A stretch of 21,270 bases of DNA, from positions 1 to 21,270 of the forward strand of contig JAETOP010000070.1 in NCBI GenBank assembly GCA_021771675.1, given 5' to 3'. The first letter of the stretch is position 1, and every line of letters starts with the position of its first letter. Below are positions 6,408 through 12,805 of the stretch, piece by piece. The position numbers and the translations under genes were made by a program. This stretch comes from Oscillospiraceae bacterium (GTDB lineage: Bacteria > Bacillota_A > Clostridia > Oscillospirales > Oscillospiraceae). Under the pieces are notes generated by a model that saw only the letters and a program-made list of their open reading frames with translations, had not been told where the DNA came from and searched no databases.

Positions 6408-7826
6408 ATGATGAAGCGTTTTTTCATTTTTTCCCTGGCGCTGCTGGGGATAACGGCTGGGAACTGGTTTTACGGCCGTTATGTGGTACTGGGCGGAAAA
6501 ATCTACCCCAGAAACGCAACCGTTCTGGTGCTCCCGGAGGCGGTGCCGGCCCAGAGGCTCCGGCGGTTTCAGAACCTGTACTGGGTGGACCTGCGAGGCC
6601 GGGGGCTGACCGTGGCGGAATATGAGGAAATCTCCCATGCGGTCGGGGACGCCCGCATCCTCTGGGAGCTGGATTTTCAGGGGACGCCGGTTCCCTCCAC
6701 CGCCCGGGAAATCCAGATCGATCATCTGTCCGACGAAGAGGTGGAGGCCCTGGACTACCTGCCCCGGCTGCGCCTGGTGCGGGGGGAAAGCTGCCAGAAT
6801 TATCCCCAGCTGCTCTCCCTGCGAAAGCGCCGCCCGGACTGCCAGGTGAACTACCGGGTGGAGCTGGGAGGGGTGAGCATGAGCTGCTGGGAGGCCGTCC
6901 CCTCTCCCAGTCTTTGCACCGAGGAGGACGTCCGCCAGGCTCTGGCCCTGCTGCCCCGGGTTCGGCGGGTGGATTTGCGGGAAACGGGTCTTTCCCCGGA
7001 GCAGGCCCGGCGCCTGGCCCGGGACTACCCTTCCATCTTCTTCCTATGGGAGGAAACCTGGGGGGATGTCCGGTTCTCCACCGATCAATATGAAATTGAC
7101 CTGAGCGGCGTGGAGATGGAGGACACGGCGCAGTTGGAGGACATGCTCCCCTACCTGAAAAACGTCCGGAAAATCATCCTCTGCGACTGCGGCCTGGAAA
7201 GTCCCGTGCTGGCAGAGCTGGGGCAGCGTCACCCCGACATTCGCTTTGTCTGGCGGGTACGCATTGGCCCTCTCTCCGCCCGGACGGACGACACCTGGTT
7301 TGCCCCCATCACCAAGGGCCAGCTGATCGGCGGCCACGATGTGGACGAGCTGAAATACTGCACCGACATGGAGTGCATCGACCTGGGTCACTGCTGGATT
7401 CGGGACTGCGAGTGGGCCAGAAACATGAAAAATCTTCGGTATCTGGTGCTGGCGGACACCTATGTCCGGGATTTGTCCCCCCTGTCGGAGTTAAAAAACC
7501 TGGCCTATCTGGAGCTTTTCGTCACCCCAGTGCGGGACTACTCCCCCTTGCTGGGCTGCACCGGCCTGGAAGACCTGAACCTGGGCTACACCTACGGCGA
7601 CCCCACCCCCATCAGCCAAATGAGCTGGCTCAAAAACCTCTGGTGGGGCGGCATCCACTACGTTCCATGGCCAAGAGGCGAAAATCCGGCAGCCATGCTT
7701 CGCAATGGACTGCCGGACACCAGAATCACCCTCTACGCCGGTTCCTCCACCGGCCTGGGCTGGCGCAACCTGCCCCACTACTACGAAATGCGGGACAGGA
7801 TTGGAATGTATTATATGACAGGCTAA
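6408..7826 (+). CDS. Membrane-anchored leucine-rich-repeat protein
   Basis: This protein of 472 residues begins MMKRFFIFSLALLGITAG, a signal anchor or uncleaved signal, and the remainder should be outside the membrane. The C-terminal third has canonical internalin-type LRRs: LRYLVLADTYVRDLSPLSE, LKNLAYLELFVTPVRDYSP and LEDLNLGYTYGDPTPIS, about 22 residues each. The N-terminal two thirds has longer degenerate modules, each with a leucine-rich strand and a YPSIFFLW- or HPDIRFVW-like end. LRRs bind proteins or glycans; no specific partner can be named. Start: ATG 6408 or 6411 follows GGGGG, a weak ribosome site; a TTG at 6399 has none. It stands alone on its strand, converging on the YhaN-like gene. 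No sortase motif or catalytic domain was seen. Confidence 0.75.
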   Translation: MMKRFFIFSLALLGITAGNWFYGRYVVLGGKIYPRNATVLVLPEAVPAQRLRRFQNLYWVDLRGRGLTVAEYEEISHAVGDARILWELDFQGTPVPSTAREIQIDHLSDEEVEALDYLPRLRLVRGESCQNYPQLLSLRKRRPDCQVNYRVELGGVSMSCWEAVPSPSLCTEEDVRQALALLPRVRRVDLRETGLSPEQARRLARDYPSIFFLWEETWGDVRFSTDQYEIDLSGVEMEDTAQLEDMLPYLKNVRKIILCDCGLESPVLAELGQRHPDIRFVWRVRIGPLSARTDDTWFAPITKGQLIGGHDVDELKYCTDMECIDLGHCWIRDCEWARNMKNLRYLVLADTYVRDLSPLSELKNLAYLELFVTPVRDYSPLLGCTGLEDLNLGYTYGDPTPISQMSWLKNLWWGGIHYVPWPRGENPAAMLRNGLPDTRITLYAGSSTGLGWRNLPHYYEMRDRIGMYYMTG

Positions 7827-7832
7827 CAGGGG

Positions 7833-7922
7833 GAGATATGAGATAATTAGGAATGAGGGGTTAGGAATTAGGAATTATGTTTTTCGTTCTTATTCAATAT
7901 ATCAATAAATTGTTATTTGACG
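7833..7922. repeat. AT-rich dispersed repeat, copy 2
   Basis: Matches the block at 1301-1397 closely: GATAATTAGGAATGAGG, then GTTAG, AATTAGGAATT, CAATATATC and ATAAATTGT. It starts seven bases after the stop of the LRR gene and runs into the palindrome at 7906-7976. Confidence 0.8.
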
Positions 7923-7976
7923 TTTCGTAGGGCTTATGTCATGACCCCGCCCTACGAAACGCTAAATTACAATTTA
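7906..7976. repeat. Large palindrome between convergent genes
   Basis: Arms of 28 bp (7906-7933 and 7949-7976) pair with three mismatches; the inner 13 bp (CGTTTCGTAGGGC) is perfect. The outer part is the TAAATTGT-ATTT motif shared with the AT-rich repeats, and the inner part resembles the GTAGGGG elements at 4859 and 16928. It lies between two convergent genes and could slow transcription from both sides, but neither side has a proper T-run. Its right arm contains the stop and last codons of the YhaN-like gene. Confidence 0.75.
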
Positions 7977-10099
7977 CAGGGAAAATCGGATGAGCACATG
8001 ATCTCATTCTCTCTGGTCTGGCAGGTGAACAGAATCACCTGGCGGGACTGGGAAAATTCCTTCAAAACCTCCATGGCGGCTTTCAGCCGCTGCTCGTCAA
8101 AGCGGACTAAGGCGTCGTCCAGAATCAGAGGGGCATCCGGGGTGAGTTCCCGGGCCACGGACAGCCGCAGGGCCAGATACAGCTGATCGGCGGTGCCGGC
8201 ACTGCGCCACCGGGCGGAGCAGAGGGTGTCCTCCTCCCGGGCCCCGGCTTGCAGGGACAAGTCGGATTCCAGCCGGAGCCGGTCATACCGCCCCAGCGTC
8301 AGCCGGGCTATCAGCTCCTGGGCCCCCTGGGAAATCCTGGGAGCAAACCGGCGCTGGAGCTCCTCCGCAGCCTGGTTCAGAGTCTGCTGAGCCAAAGTCA
8401 AAGCGGCCTCCCAGCGCTCCAGCTCCCGGATTCTGTCCTTCAGCTGCTCCAATTCCCGCTCCACATTCTCCCGGGGGCCCAAGGTTTCCGCCGCACCCCG
8501 GTACTGGCCCAGCTGCCCCCGGAGCAGCCGCTCCTGCTCCTCCAGCTGGCGAAGCAGCACCCCGGTTTCCTCCAGGGACTCCTGGCGGCAGTCCTCCCGA
8601 TGGGGCGGCGGGGCGGTACGGGCCATGGCTTTTAAGTTTTCATATTCCCGACAAGCCCGGCTGGTCTCCCCCCGGGCGTTTTCCGTCTGCTGATAAATCC
8701 CCAGCTGGCCTTCCAGCTCCCGGATGAACTGCTCCAGGCTCTTTTCCCCGCACAGGCTTTGGCGCCGCTGCAAAAGCGCCCGGCGGCGGGCGGCCAGCGC
8801 CTCCCGGCTCTCGGAAAAGATTTGCTCCCGGCGGTCATATTCCGCCCTGGCAGCAGCATAGTCCCGGGCCAGGGTCTCCCAGCGGCGAGGGTCAGAGCCT
8901 CCATAGCGGCGGCACAATGCCCGGCGCCGCCGGTGCCAGAGCATCCACTGTGCCGCGGCAATTCCCAGGGTCAGCAGTCCCATCGCCCCCAGCAGTCCGG
9001 CGGGAAGCATCCTTCGATAGAATGCCAGCCCGGCGGCGGCCCCCAGGCAAATCACACCCAGGGCCAGCAGCGCCCAGGACCAGGGGGAGGGTCTGAATTT
9101 TTCCCCGTCCTCCCGGACCTGGCGGAGGGCCTGGTCGGGGGACATGCCCAAAAAGCACGCCGGAACCTCCGGCATCCGGGGCAGCGGCGGGAGGGAGTGC
9201 TGTCGGAACTGATCCCACTCTTCCCGGTGACTGTAAAGGATGGCCAGCTTCTCTTCAATCTCCGCCAAAGGCGGCAGCTCGGCGCAGCGCTCCTGCAATC
9301 CTTTCAGCCGGTTCCGGGCCGCCTCCCGGTTGTCCCGGGCCCGGGCCACCCGCTCTTCGTCCAGCCTTGCCTGTTCATAGGCCAAAGCGTCCAGGTGATT
9401 TTCCAGCTCGGCCCGGAACCCCCTGTTCTTTTCCAAATCCGCCTCCCCCTGGGTGAGCCGGGACTCCAGGGAGGCCAGCTCTTCCAGATTATCTTCCAGC
9501 TGCTGCCTGCGCTGGAGAGCCTGAGGCAGCAGGCCGGAACGGTTGTAGCGGCAGCGGTTTTTCAGCTCCCGCAGTCCCTTTTCCAGCCGGGAGGCATCAG
9601 CGCTCTCGTCCCCGGTGGTCACCAGAGCGTTGAGCCTGCGCCGGAGGTCGTCGTCCTGGGTCACGGGCAGGTCGCTTTGCCGGATAAATCCCGCCCGCTG
9701 GAACACGCTCCGCTCCACCCCCAGCAGCACCAGGCCGCAGTTTGCTGCATTCAGCTCTGGCACACCCAGGCCGGAGGCCGTCTCATAGGCCCGGAACTCT
9801 CCCATGGGAATCCGCCCCCTGGTGGAGCGCTCGATGGTGATGTCTCGGCCATTCCACTGGAGCTCCATCCGGCCGGACATAAGGCTCCCGGACCAGGGGG
9901 CGTAGTGCTCCTTGTCTGGGAGCGCTGCCCGGCTGGCCTTGGCCCGGGTATCCAGGCCGTAGAGCATGGCCAGCAGGAAAGCGCACCAGGTGCTCTTGCC
10001 CCACTCGTTGGGGGCCTCAATGATGTTCAGCCCCGGCGTCAATGTCAGTGTCTCATGCTCCAGCTTGCCGAAGGTGGCGGTCATGGAATAGATTATCAT
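7967..10099 (-). CDS. SbcC/YhaN-like AAA ATPase with membrane segments
   Basis: A 710-residue ABC-type SMC-like ATPase. The N terminus has a Walker A of the form APNEWGKST (Lys35, Ser36). Long charged coiled coils cover roughly residues 190-280 and 410-610. Two hydrophobic segments separate them (WALLALGVICLGAAAGLAFY and LLGAMGLLTLGIAAAQWML). The C terminus has the signature GTADQLYLALRL and the Walker B LILDDALVRFD. This layout, with membrane segments in the middle of the coil, fits the YhaN group rather than classical SbcC. It overlaps the nuclease gene by ATGA, and AAGGAGGT precedes its start. The partner nuclease suggests DNA end processing or repair near the membrane. The last codons lie within a dispersed palindrome. 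Confidence 0.85.
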   Translation of the reverse strand: MIIYSMTATFGKLEHETLTLTPGLNIIEAPNEWGKSTWCAFLLAMLYGLDTRAKASRAALPDKEHYAPWSGSLMSGRMELQWNGRDITIERSTRGRIPMGEFRAYETASGLGVPELNAANCGLVLLGVERSVFQRAGFIRQSDLPVTQDDDLRRRLNALVTTGDESADASRLEKGLRELKNRCRYNRSGLLPQALQRRQQLEDNLEELASLESRLTQGEADLEKNRGFRAELENHLDALAYEQARLDEERVARARDNREAARNRLKGLQERCAELPPLAEIEEKLAILYSHREEWDQFRQHSLPPLPRMPEVPACFLGMSPDQALRQVREDGEKFRPSPWSWALLALGVICLGAAAGLAFYRRMLPAGLLGAMGLLTLGIAAAQWMLWHRRRRALCRRYGGSDPRRWETLARDYAAARAEYDRREQIFSESREALAARRRALLQRRQSLCGEKSLEQFIRELEGQLGIYQQTENARGETSRACREYENLKAMARTAPPPHREDCRQESLEETGVLLRQLEEQERLLRGQLGQYRGAAETLGPRENVERELEQLKDRIRELERWEAALTLAQQTLNQAAEELQRRFAPRISQGAQELIARLTLGRYDRLRLESDLSLQAGAREEDTLCSARWRSAGTADQLYLALRLSVARELTPDAPLILDDALVRFDEQRLKAAMEVLKEFSQSRQVILFTCQTRENEIMCSSDFPCKL

Positions 10100-11157
10100 G
10101 GCAGCCGCACCTCCTTCCCATCCAGGAGCCTGGCGGAAATGTCTGCGGCCAGACGAACGATCTCTTCTTCATCCGTCCCGTCCAGCTTCTGCTTCAGCAG
10201 CCGGAAATAGACGCCCCGGAGGCTGTCCTCCCCGGCAAAGTCGAAGGGATTCGTCTGTTCCTCCGTCTCGTCCCGGAGCTCCAAATAGGCCAGGTGGGAA
10301 AACTGTTTCTGCAATTGCCCCAATTCCACCGGGCCGTTCCCGGTGAGGGTGACCCGGTACAGGTTGGGACTTGCCTCCGGGGGAAGCACCTGCTCCAGAG
10401 CGGCCAGGGCCTCCCGGCCGACAAAGGCCTCCAAATCGTAAAAGCGGGGCAGGTTCAGCCACATCGGCGTTGCGGTAACGGTCTGATCCAGCTGCGCCAG
10501 CAGCACGCCCTTCTCCCCCGTCTCGTCCCAGCCCCTCCCCATGGGGCAGCCAGGCCAGGCGCACAGCGTCTCACCTGCCCGGAAGGAACCGCCGGCGTGG
10601 ATGTGCCCCAGGGCCAGATAGTCCAGTCCCGAATCCCGAATCTGGGAAGCGGTGACAGGGCAGTAGGGCCCGGAGGGGTTCAGGGGGTCGGCATGGAGCA
10701 CCCCCAGGCACCAGCGGCTCTTCCCCGCCGCCCGGAAGCCCTCCAGCAGGGCCGGGCAGTCCATGCTTCCATACCCCGCTCCATAGACCCGGCAGTCCAG
10801 CTCCGGGAAATCCACCCAGGCCAGTTCCCTGCCAAAAATATGTACATTCTCCGGCCAGCTTCCCTGCCAGGGGGAATCCGGGCCGAGAAAATCGTGATTC
10901 CCCGGGGCAACGCACACCGGCACGCCACACCGGGCCAGGGCCCGCTTCACCCGCTCCACCGTCTGGGAAGCGACGCTTCCGTCGAAAATGTCCCCAGCCA
11001 GGAGCACCAGGTCGCACGCCCGCTCCCGGCAAATATCCGCCACCAGCCCCGGCAGCTTCTCCTGGCACCGAATCAGCACCTCCCGGTTTTTCTCCGGGAG
11101 AGAGGAAAAGGGGGTGCCCAGGTGCCAGTCGGCGCAGTGCAGCACCCTCAGTCCCAT
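10096..11157 (-). CDS. SbcD/YhaO-like metallophosphoesterase (DNA exonuclease)
   Basis: A 353-residue calcineurin-like phosphoesterase. The metal-binding motifs are in order: CADWHLG (Asp10, His12), LAGDIFDGS, APGNHDF, LHAD and LGHIHAGG. This is the SbcD/Mre11 type, here closest in character to YhaO because its partner is the YhaN-like ATPase. Such pairs cut DNA ends or hairpins, with the ATPase controlling access. The ATG at 11157 lies inside the last codons of ymdB (10-base overlap) and the TGA overlaps the ATPase start, so all three genes should be made together. The C-terminal region after about residue 230 is the usual capping and partner-binding part. The exact nuclease activity is inferred from the family. 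Confidence 0.87.
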   Translation of the reverse strand: MGLRVLHCADWHLGTPFSSLPEKNREVLIRCQEKLPGLVADICRERACDLVLLAGDIFDGSVASQTVERVKRALARCGVPVCVAPGNHDFLGPDSPWQGSWPENVHIFGRELAWVDFPELDCRVYGAGYGSMDCPALLEGFRAAGKSRWCLGVLHADPLNPSGPYCPVTASQIRDSGLDYLALGHIHAGGSFRAGETLCAWPGCPMGRGWDETGEKGVLLAQLDQTVTATPMWLNLPRFYDLEAFVGREALAALEQVLPPEASPNLYRVTLTGNGPVELGQLQKQFSHLAYLELRDETEEQTNPFDFAGEDSLRGVYFRLLKQKLDGTDEEEIVRLAADISARLLDGKEVRLP

Positions 11158-11924
11158 TGGTCAACTCTTTCCGCCCGCAGGCATTTTCCCGTGTCGCTGT
11201 CCAGGGTGAAGAGGACCCCCTCCAGCTTGGTGGGCCCAACCGCCCAGCGGTAGCGCTCCGGCAGATCGCCCCGGAATTTGGCGATGGACAGCTCCGGCTG
11301 GATGCCCAGCACCGAGTCCCGGGGGCCGGTCATGCCCAGGTCGGTGACGTAGCCGGTGCCCTTAGGCAGTACCCGCTCATCTGCCGTGGGCACATGGGTA
11401 TGGGTGCCCCACACTGCGCTGACCCGCCCGTCCAGCAGGTAGCCCATAGCCAGCTTCTCCGAGGTGGCCTCGGCGTGAAGCTCCACCAGAATGAATTTCG
11501 CCTTCACCTGACGGAGAATCTTCTCGATCATCAAAAAGGGATTGTCCGGGCCGTAGTCCATGCCGCACCGCCCGATCAGGTCGATGAGGGCCACATCCCC
11601 GAACCGACTCTCCAGCACCGTCCAGCCTTTGCCGGGAACCTGGGGGGCATAGTTGGCGGGCCGGATGATCCGGCGGCTCTCGTCCAGATAGGAAACGATC
11701 TCCCGCTTGGAGAAGCTGTGGTTACCCAGGGTGATGGCGTCCGCCCCGGCGTCCAGAATGTCCTCCGCCTGGCCGGGGGTGATGCCCACCACGCTGGCGT
11801 TCTCCCCGTTGACCACCACAAAATCCGCCCCGGTGGTTCGTTTCAGCGGACGAAGGCTTTTGCGAATCCGCTCCATTCCCGGGCCGCCTACCACATCTCC
11901 CACCGCCAGCACCTTAAATTCCAT
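11148..11924 (-). CDS. ymdB: YmdB family metallophosphoesterase
   Basis: The 258-residue product matches the YmdB family: LAVGDVVGGPG (Asp10) at the N terminus, VVNGENAS, TLGNHSF, ELHAEATSEK and GTHTHVPTADE. In Bacillus subtilis YmdB is a phosphodiesterase (2',3'-cyclic nucleotides reported) that affects biofilm and motility gene expression. The frame is open to 11981, but the ATG at 11924 has a strong AGGAGGT eight bases upstream and the promoter lies immediately before it. It is the first gene of an operon with the YhaO-like nuclease, whose start overlaps its 3' end, and the YhaN-like ATPase. That pairing is of interest because ymdB is better known next to rny. Confidence 0.92.
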   Translation of the reverse strand: MEFKVLAVGDVVGGPGMERIRKSLRPLKRTTGADFVVVNGENASVVGITPGQAEDILDAGADAITLGNHSFSKREIVSYLDESRRIIRPANYAPQVPGKGWTVLESRFGDVALIDLIGRCGMDYGPDNPFLMIEKILRQVKAKFILVELHAEATSEKLAMGYLLDGRVSAVWGTHTHVPTADERVLPKGTGYVTDLGMTGPRDSVLGIQPELSIAKFRGDLPERYRWAVGPTKLEGVLFTLDSDTGKCLRAERVDQWD

Positions 11925-11952
11925 GCTCGGCACCTCCTCGAATGTTTGTTTT

Positions 11953-11981
11953 ATTATACCCCATTCGTCAGTGTTTCGCAA
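11953..11981 (-). promoter_or_regulatory. Promoter of the ymdB operon
   Basis: On the minus strand TTGCGA (11981-11976), a 17-base spacer and a perfect TATAAT (11958-11953) lie just before the ymdB ribosome binding site. Confidence 0.8.
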
Positions 11982-11982
11982 G

Positions 11983-12029
11983 AGAAGATTTATAAAGGGG
12001 GGATTTCACCAAACGGCGGAATCCCCCTT
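11983..12029 (-). terminator. Likely terminator of the XRE gene
   Basis: On the minus strand AAGGGGGATTCC pairs with GAAATCCCCCCTT (one bulge and small mismatch), followed by TATAAATCTTCTCTT, a T-rich but broken tail. It lies about a dozen bases past the XRE stop codon and just upstream of the ymdB promoter. Confidence 0.6.
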
Positions 12030-12040
12030 ATTCTGTTGCC

Positions 12041-12550
12041 TTAATCTTTCTTCCGGGTTAAAAAGGCTCCCGCAATTGCTCCAAGCAGGGCAATCGGCCC
12101 GATTCTGACAAACAGCCACTCGAATGCGTGGAGAAACGTTCCGGCAACGGCGGTTTCGGGATCACCGAAATCCCAGCCCTGGTAAGGACTGTTTAATGCT
12201 GCCATAACCGCAAAAGCAGCCACGATCAGCACACATAGGGAAATAAAAATCCAATGGACTGCCCTTCGTCTCGCCGCCCTTCCCCGGGCAAGCTGTAAAT
12301 TGATTACCTCCAGCTTCTCGGCAATGACCCTTAACTCGTCAGCCTGCGTCTGCGCAACAGTTTCTCCAAGCAGGGTGCTTACCGGCGTTTCCAGCGTTTC
12401 CGAAATGGAGATCAGCATATCCGCATCCGGAACCGACAGGCCCTGTTCCCATTTTGAGACTGTTTGCCTCACCACATTCAGCTTGACTGCAAGCTCCTCC
12501 TGGGAGAGCCCTTTGGATTTTCTGATTGTCTTGATGTTTTCGTTCAGCAT
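12041..12550 (-). CDS. XRE-family regulator with C-terminal membrane segments
   Basis: This 169-residue protein starts with a clear helix-turn-helix of the XRE/Cro type (LSQEELAVKLNVVRQTVSKWEQGLSVPDADML, about residues 15-45). A short helical linker follows, then two hydrophobic segments (IFISLCVLIVAAFAVMAAL and IGPIALLGAIAGAFL) before a basic KKD end. It should therefore be a membrane-tethered DNA-binding protein, a common type in clostridia that senses envelope conditions in an unknown way. The ATG at 12550 has AAAGGAGG eight bases upstream. It is transcribed divergently from the large RND exporter and shares about 250 bases of upstream region with it, which makes it a candidate regulator of that gene and of itself. 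Confidence 0.87.
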   Translation of the reverse strand: MLNENIKTIRKSKGLSQEELAVKLNVVRQTVSKWEQGLSVPDADMLISISETLETPVSTLLGETVAQTQADELRVIAEKLEVINLQLARGRAARRRAVHWIFISLCVLIVAAFAVMAALNSPYQGWDFGDPETAVAGTFLHAFEWLFVRIGPIALLGAIAGAFLTRKKD

Positions 12551-12573
12551 TGATGATGCCTCCTTTCGCCGCC

Positions 12574-12602
12574 ATTATACCCAGAAACGTCCGTTGCGGC
12601 AA
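12574..12602 (-). promoter_or_regulatory. Promoter of the XRE gene
   Basis: On the minus strand TTGCCG (12602-12597), 17 bases, then a perfect TATAAT (12579-12574). The transcript start would lie a few bases before the AAAGGAGG site. Confidence 0.75.
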
Positions 12603-12608
12603 GCAACG
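12592..12608. promoter_or_regulatory. Palindrome over the XRE -35 box, candidate operator
   Basis: CGTTGC (12592-12597) and GCAACG (12603-12608) form perfect arms around a 5-base centre, covering the -35 box of the XRE promoter. This is the expected size and position for a Cro/XRE autoregulatory site. No second copy was found near the RND promoter. Confidence 0.45.
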
Positions 12609-12708
12609 CAAATTAACATGACCGCCTGACAGCGTCAATTTCCATTTATTGGCGGGCAAAGATCATGGGAAAGTGACACAAAAAATTCACACTTCCACCT
12701 CCTTCCTG

Positions 12709-12717
12709 TGCTATAGT
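12709..12717 (+). promoter_or_regulatory. Possible extended -10 promoter of the RND gene
   Basis: TGCTATAGT is a good extended -10 element. TTCACA (12686-12691) resembles a -35 box but is 20 bases away, longer than usual. The leader to the start codon is about 85 bases and contains a TAAATTG/CAATTTA inverted pair that could fold. It is the best candidate in this intergenic region. Confidence 0.5.
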
Positions 12718-12805
12718 ATTCATAAAAAAGTGAGACCATAAATTGTTGTCCGGTTCCATGTCCGTCAAAAGCAATTTACGGAGATATGACTGAGGAGTGA
12801 GCGAT

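Noticed and set aside
1301..7922. A CRISPR array or tandem repeat locus, prompted by recurring short units
   Set aside because: The copies are few, kilobases apart, in mixed orientation, and have no regular spacers.
8759..10210. A 483-codon open frame opposite the YhaN-like ATPase
   Set aside because: Shadow frame; the Walker and signature motifs lie on the minus strand.
11925..11981. Longer YmdB start at 11981
   Set aside because: It would place the promoter -10 and -35 boxes inside the coding region; the ATG at 11924 has a strong ribosome site and a family-like N terminus.
12787..12801. A four-codon leader frame (ATG ACT GAG GAG TGA) ahead of the RND gene
   Set aside because: It is formed by the ribosome binding site itself and has no site of its own; chance is the simplest reading.
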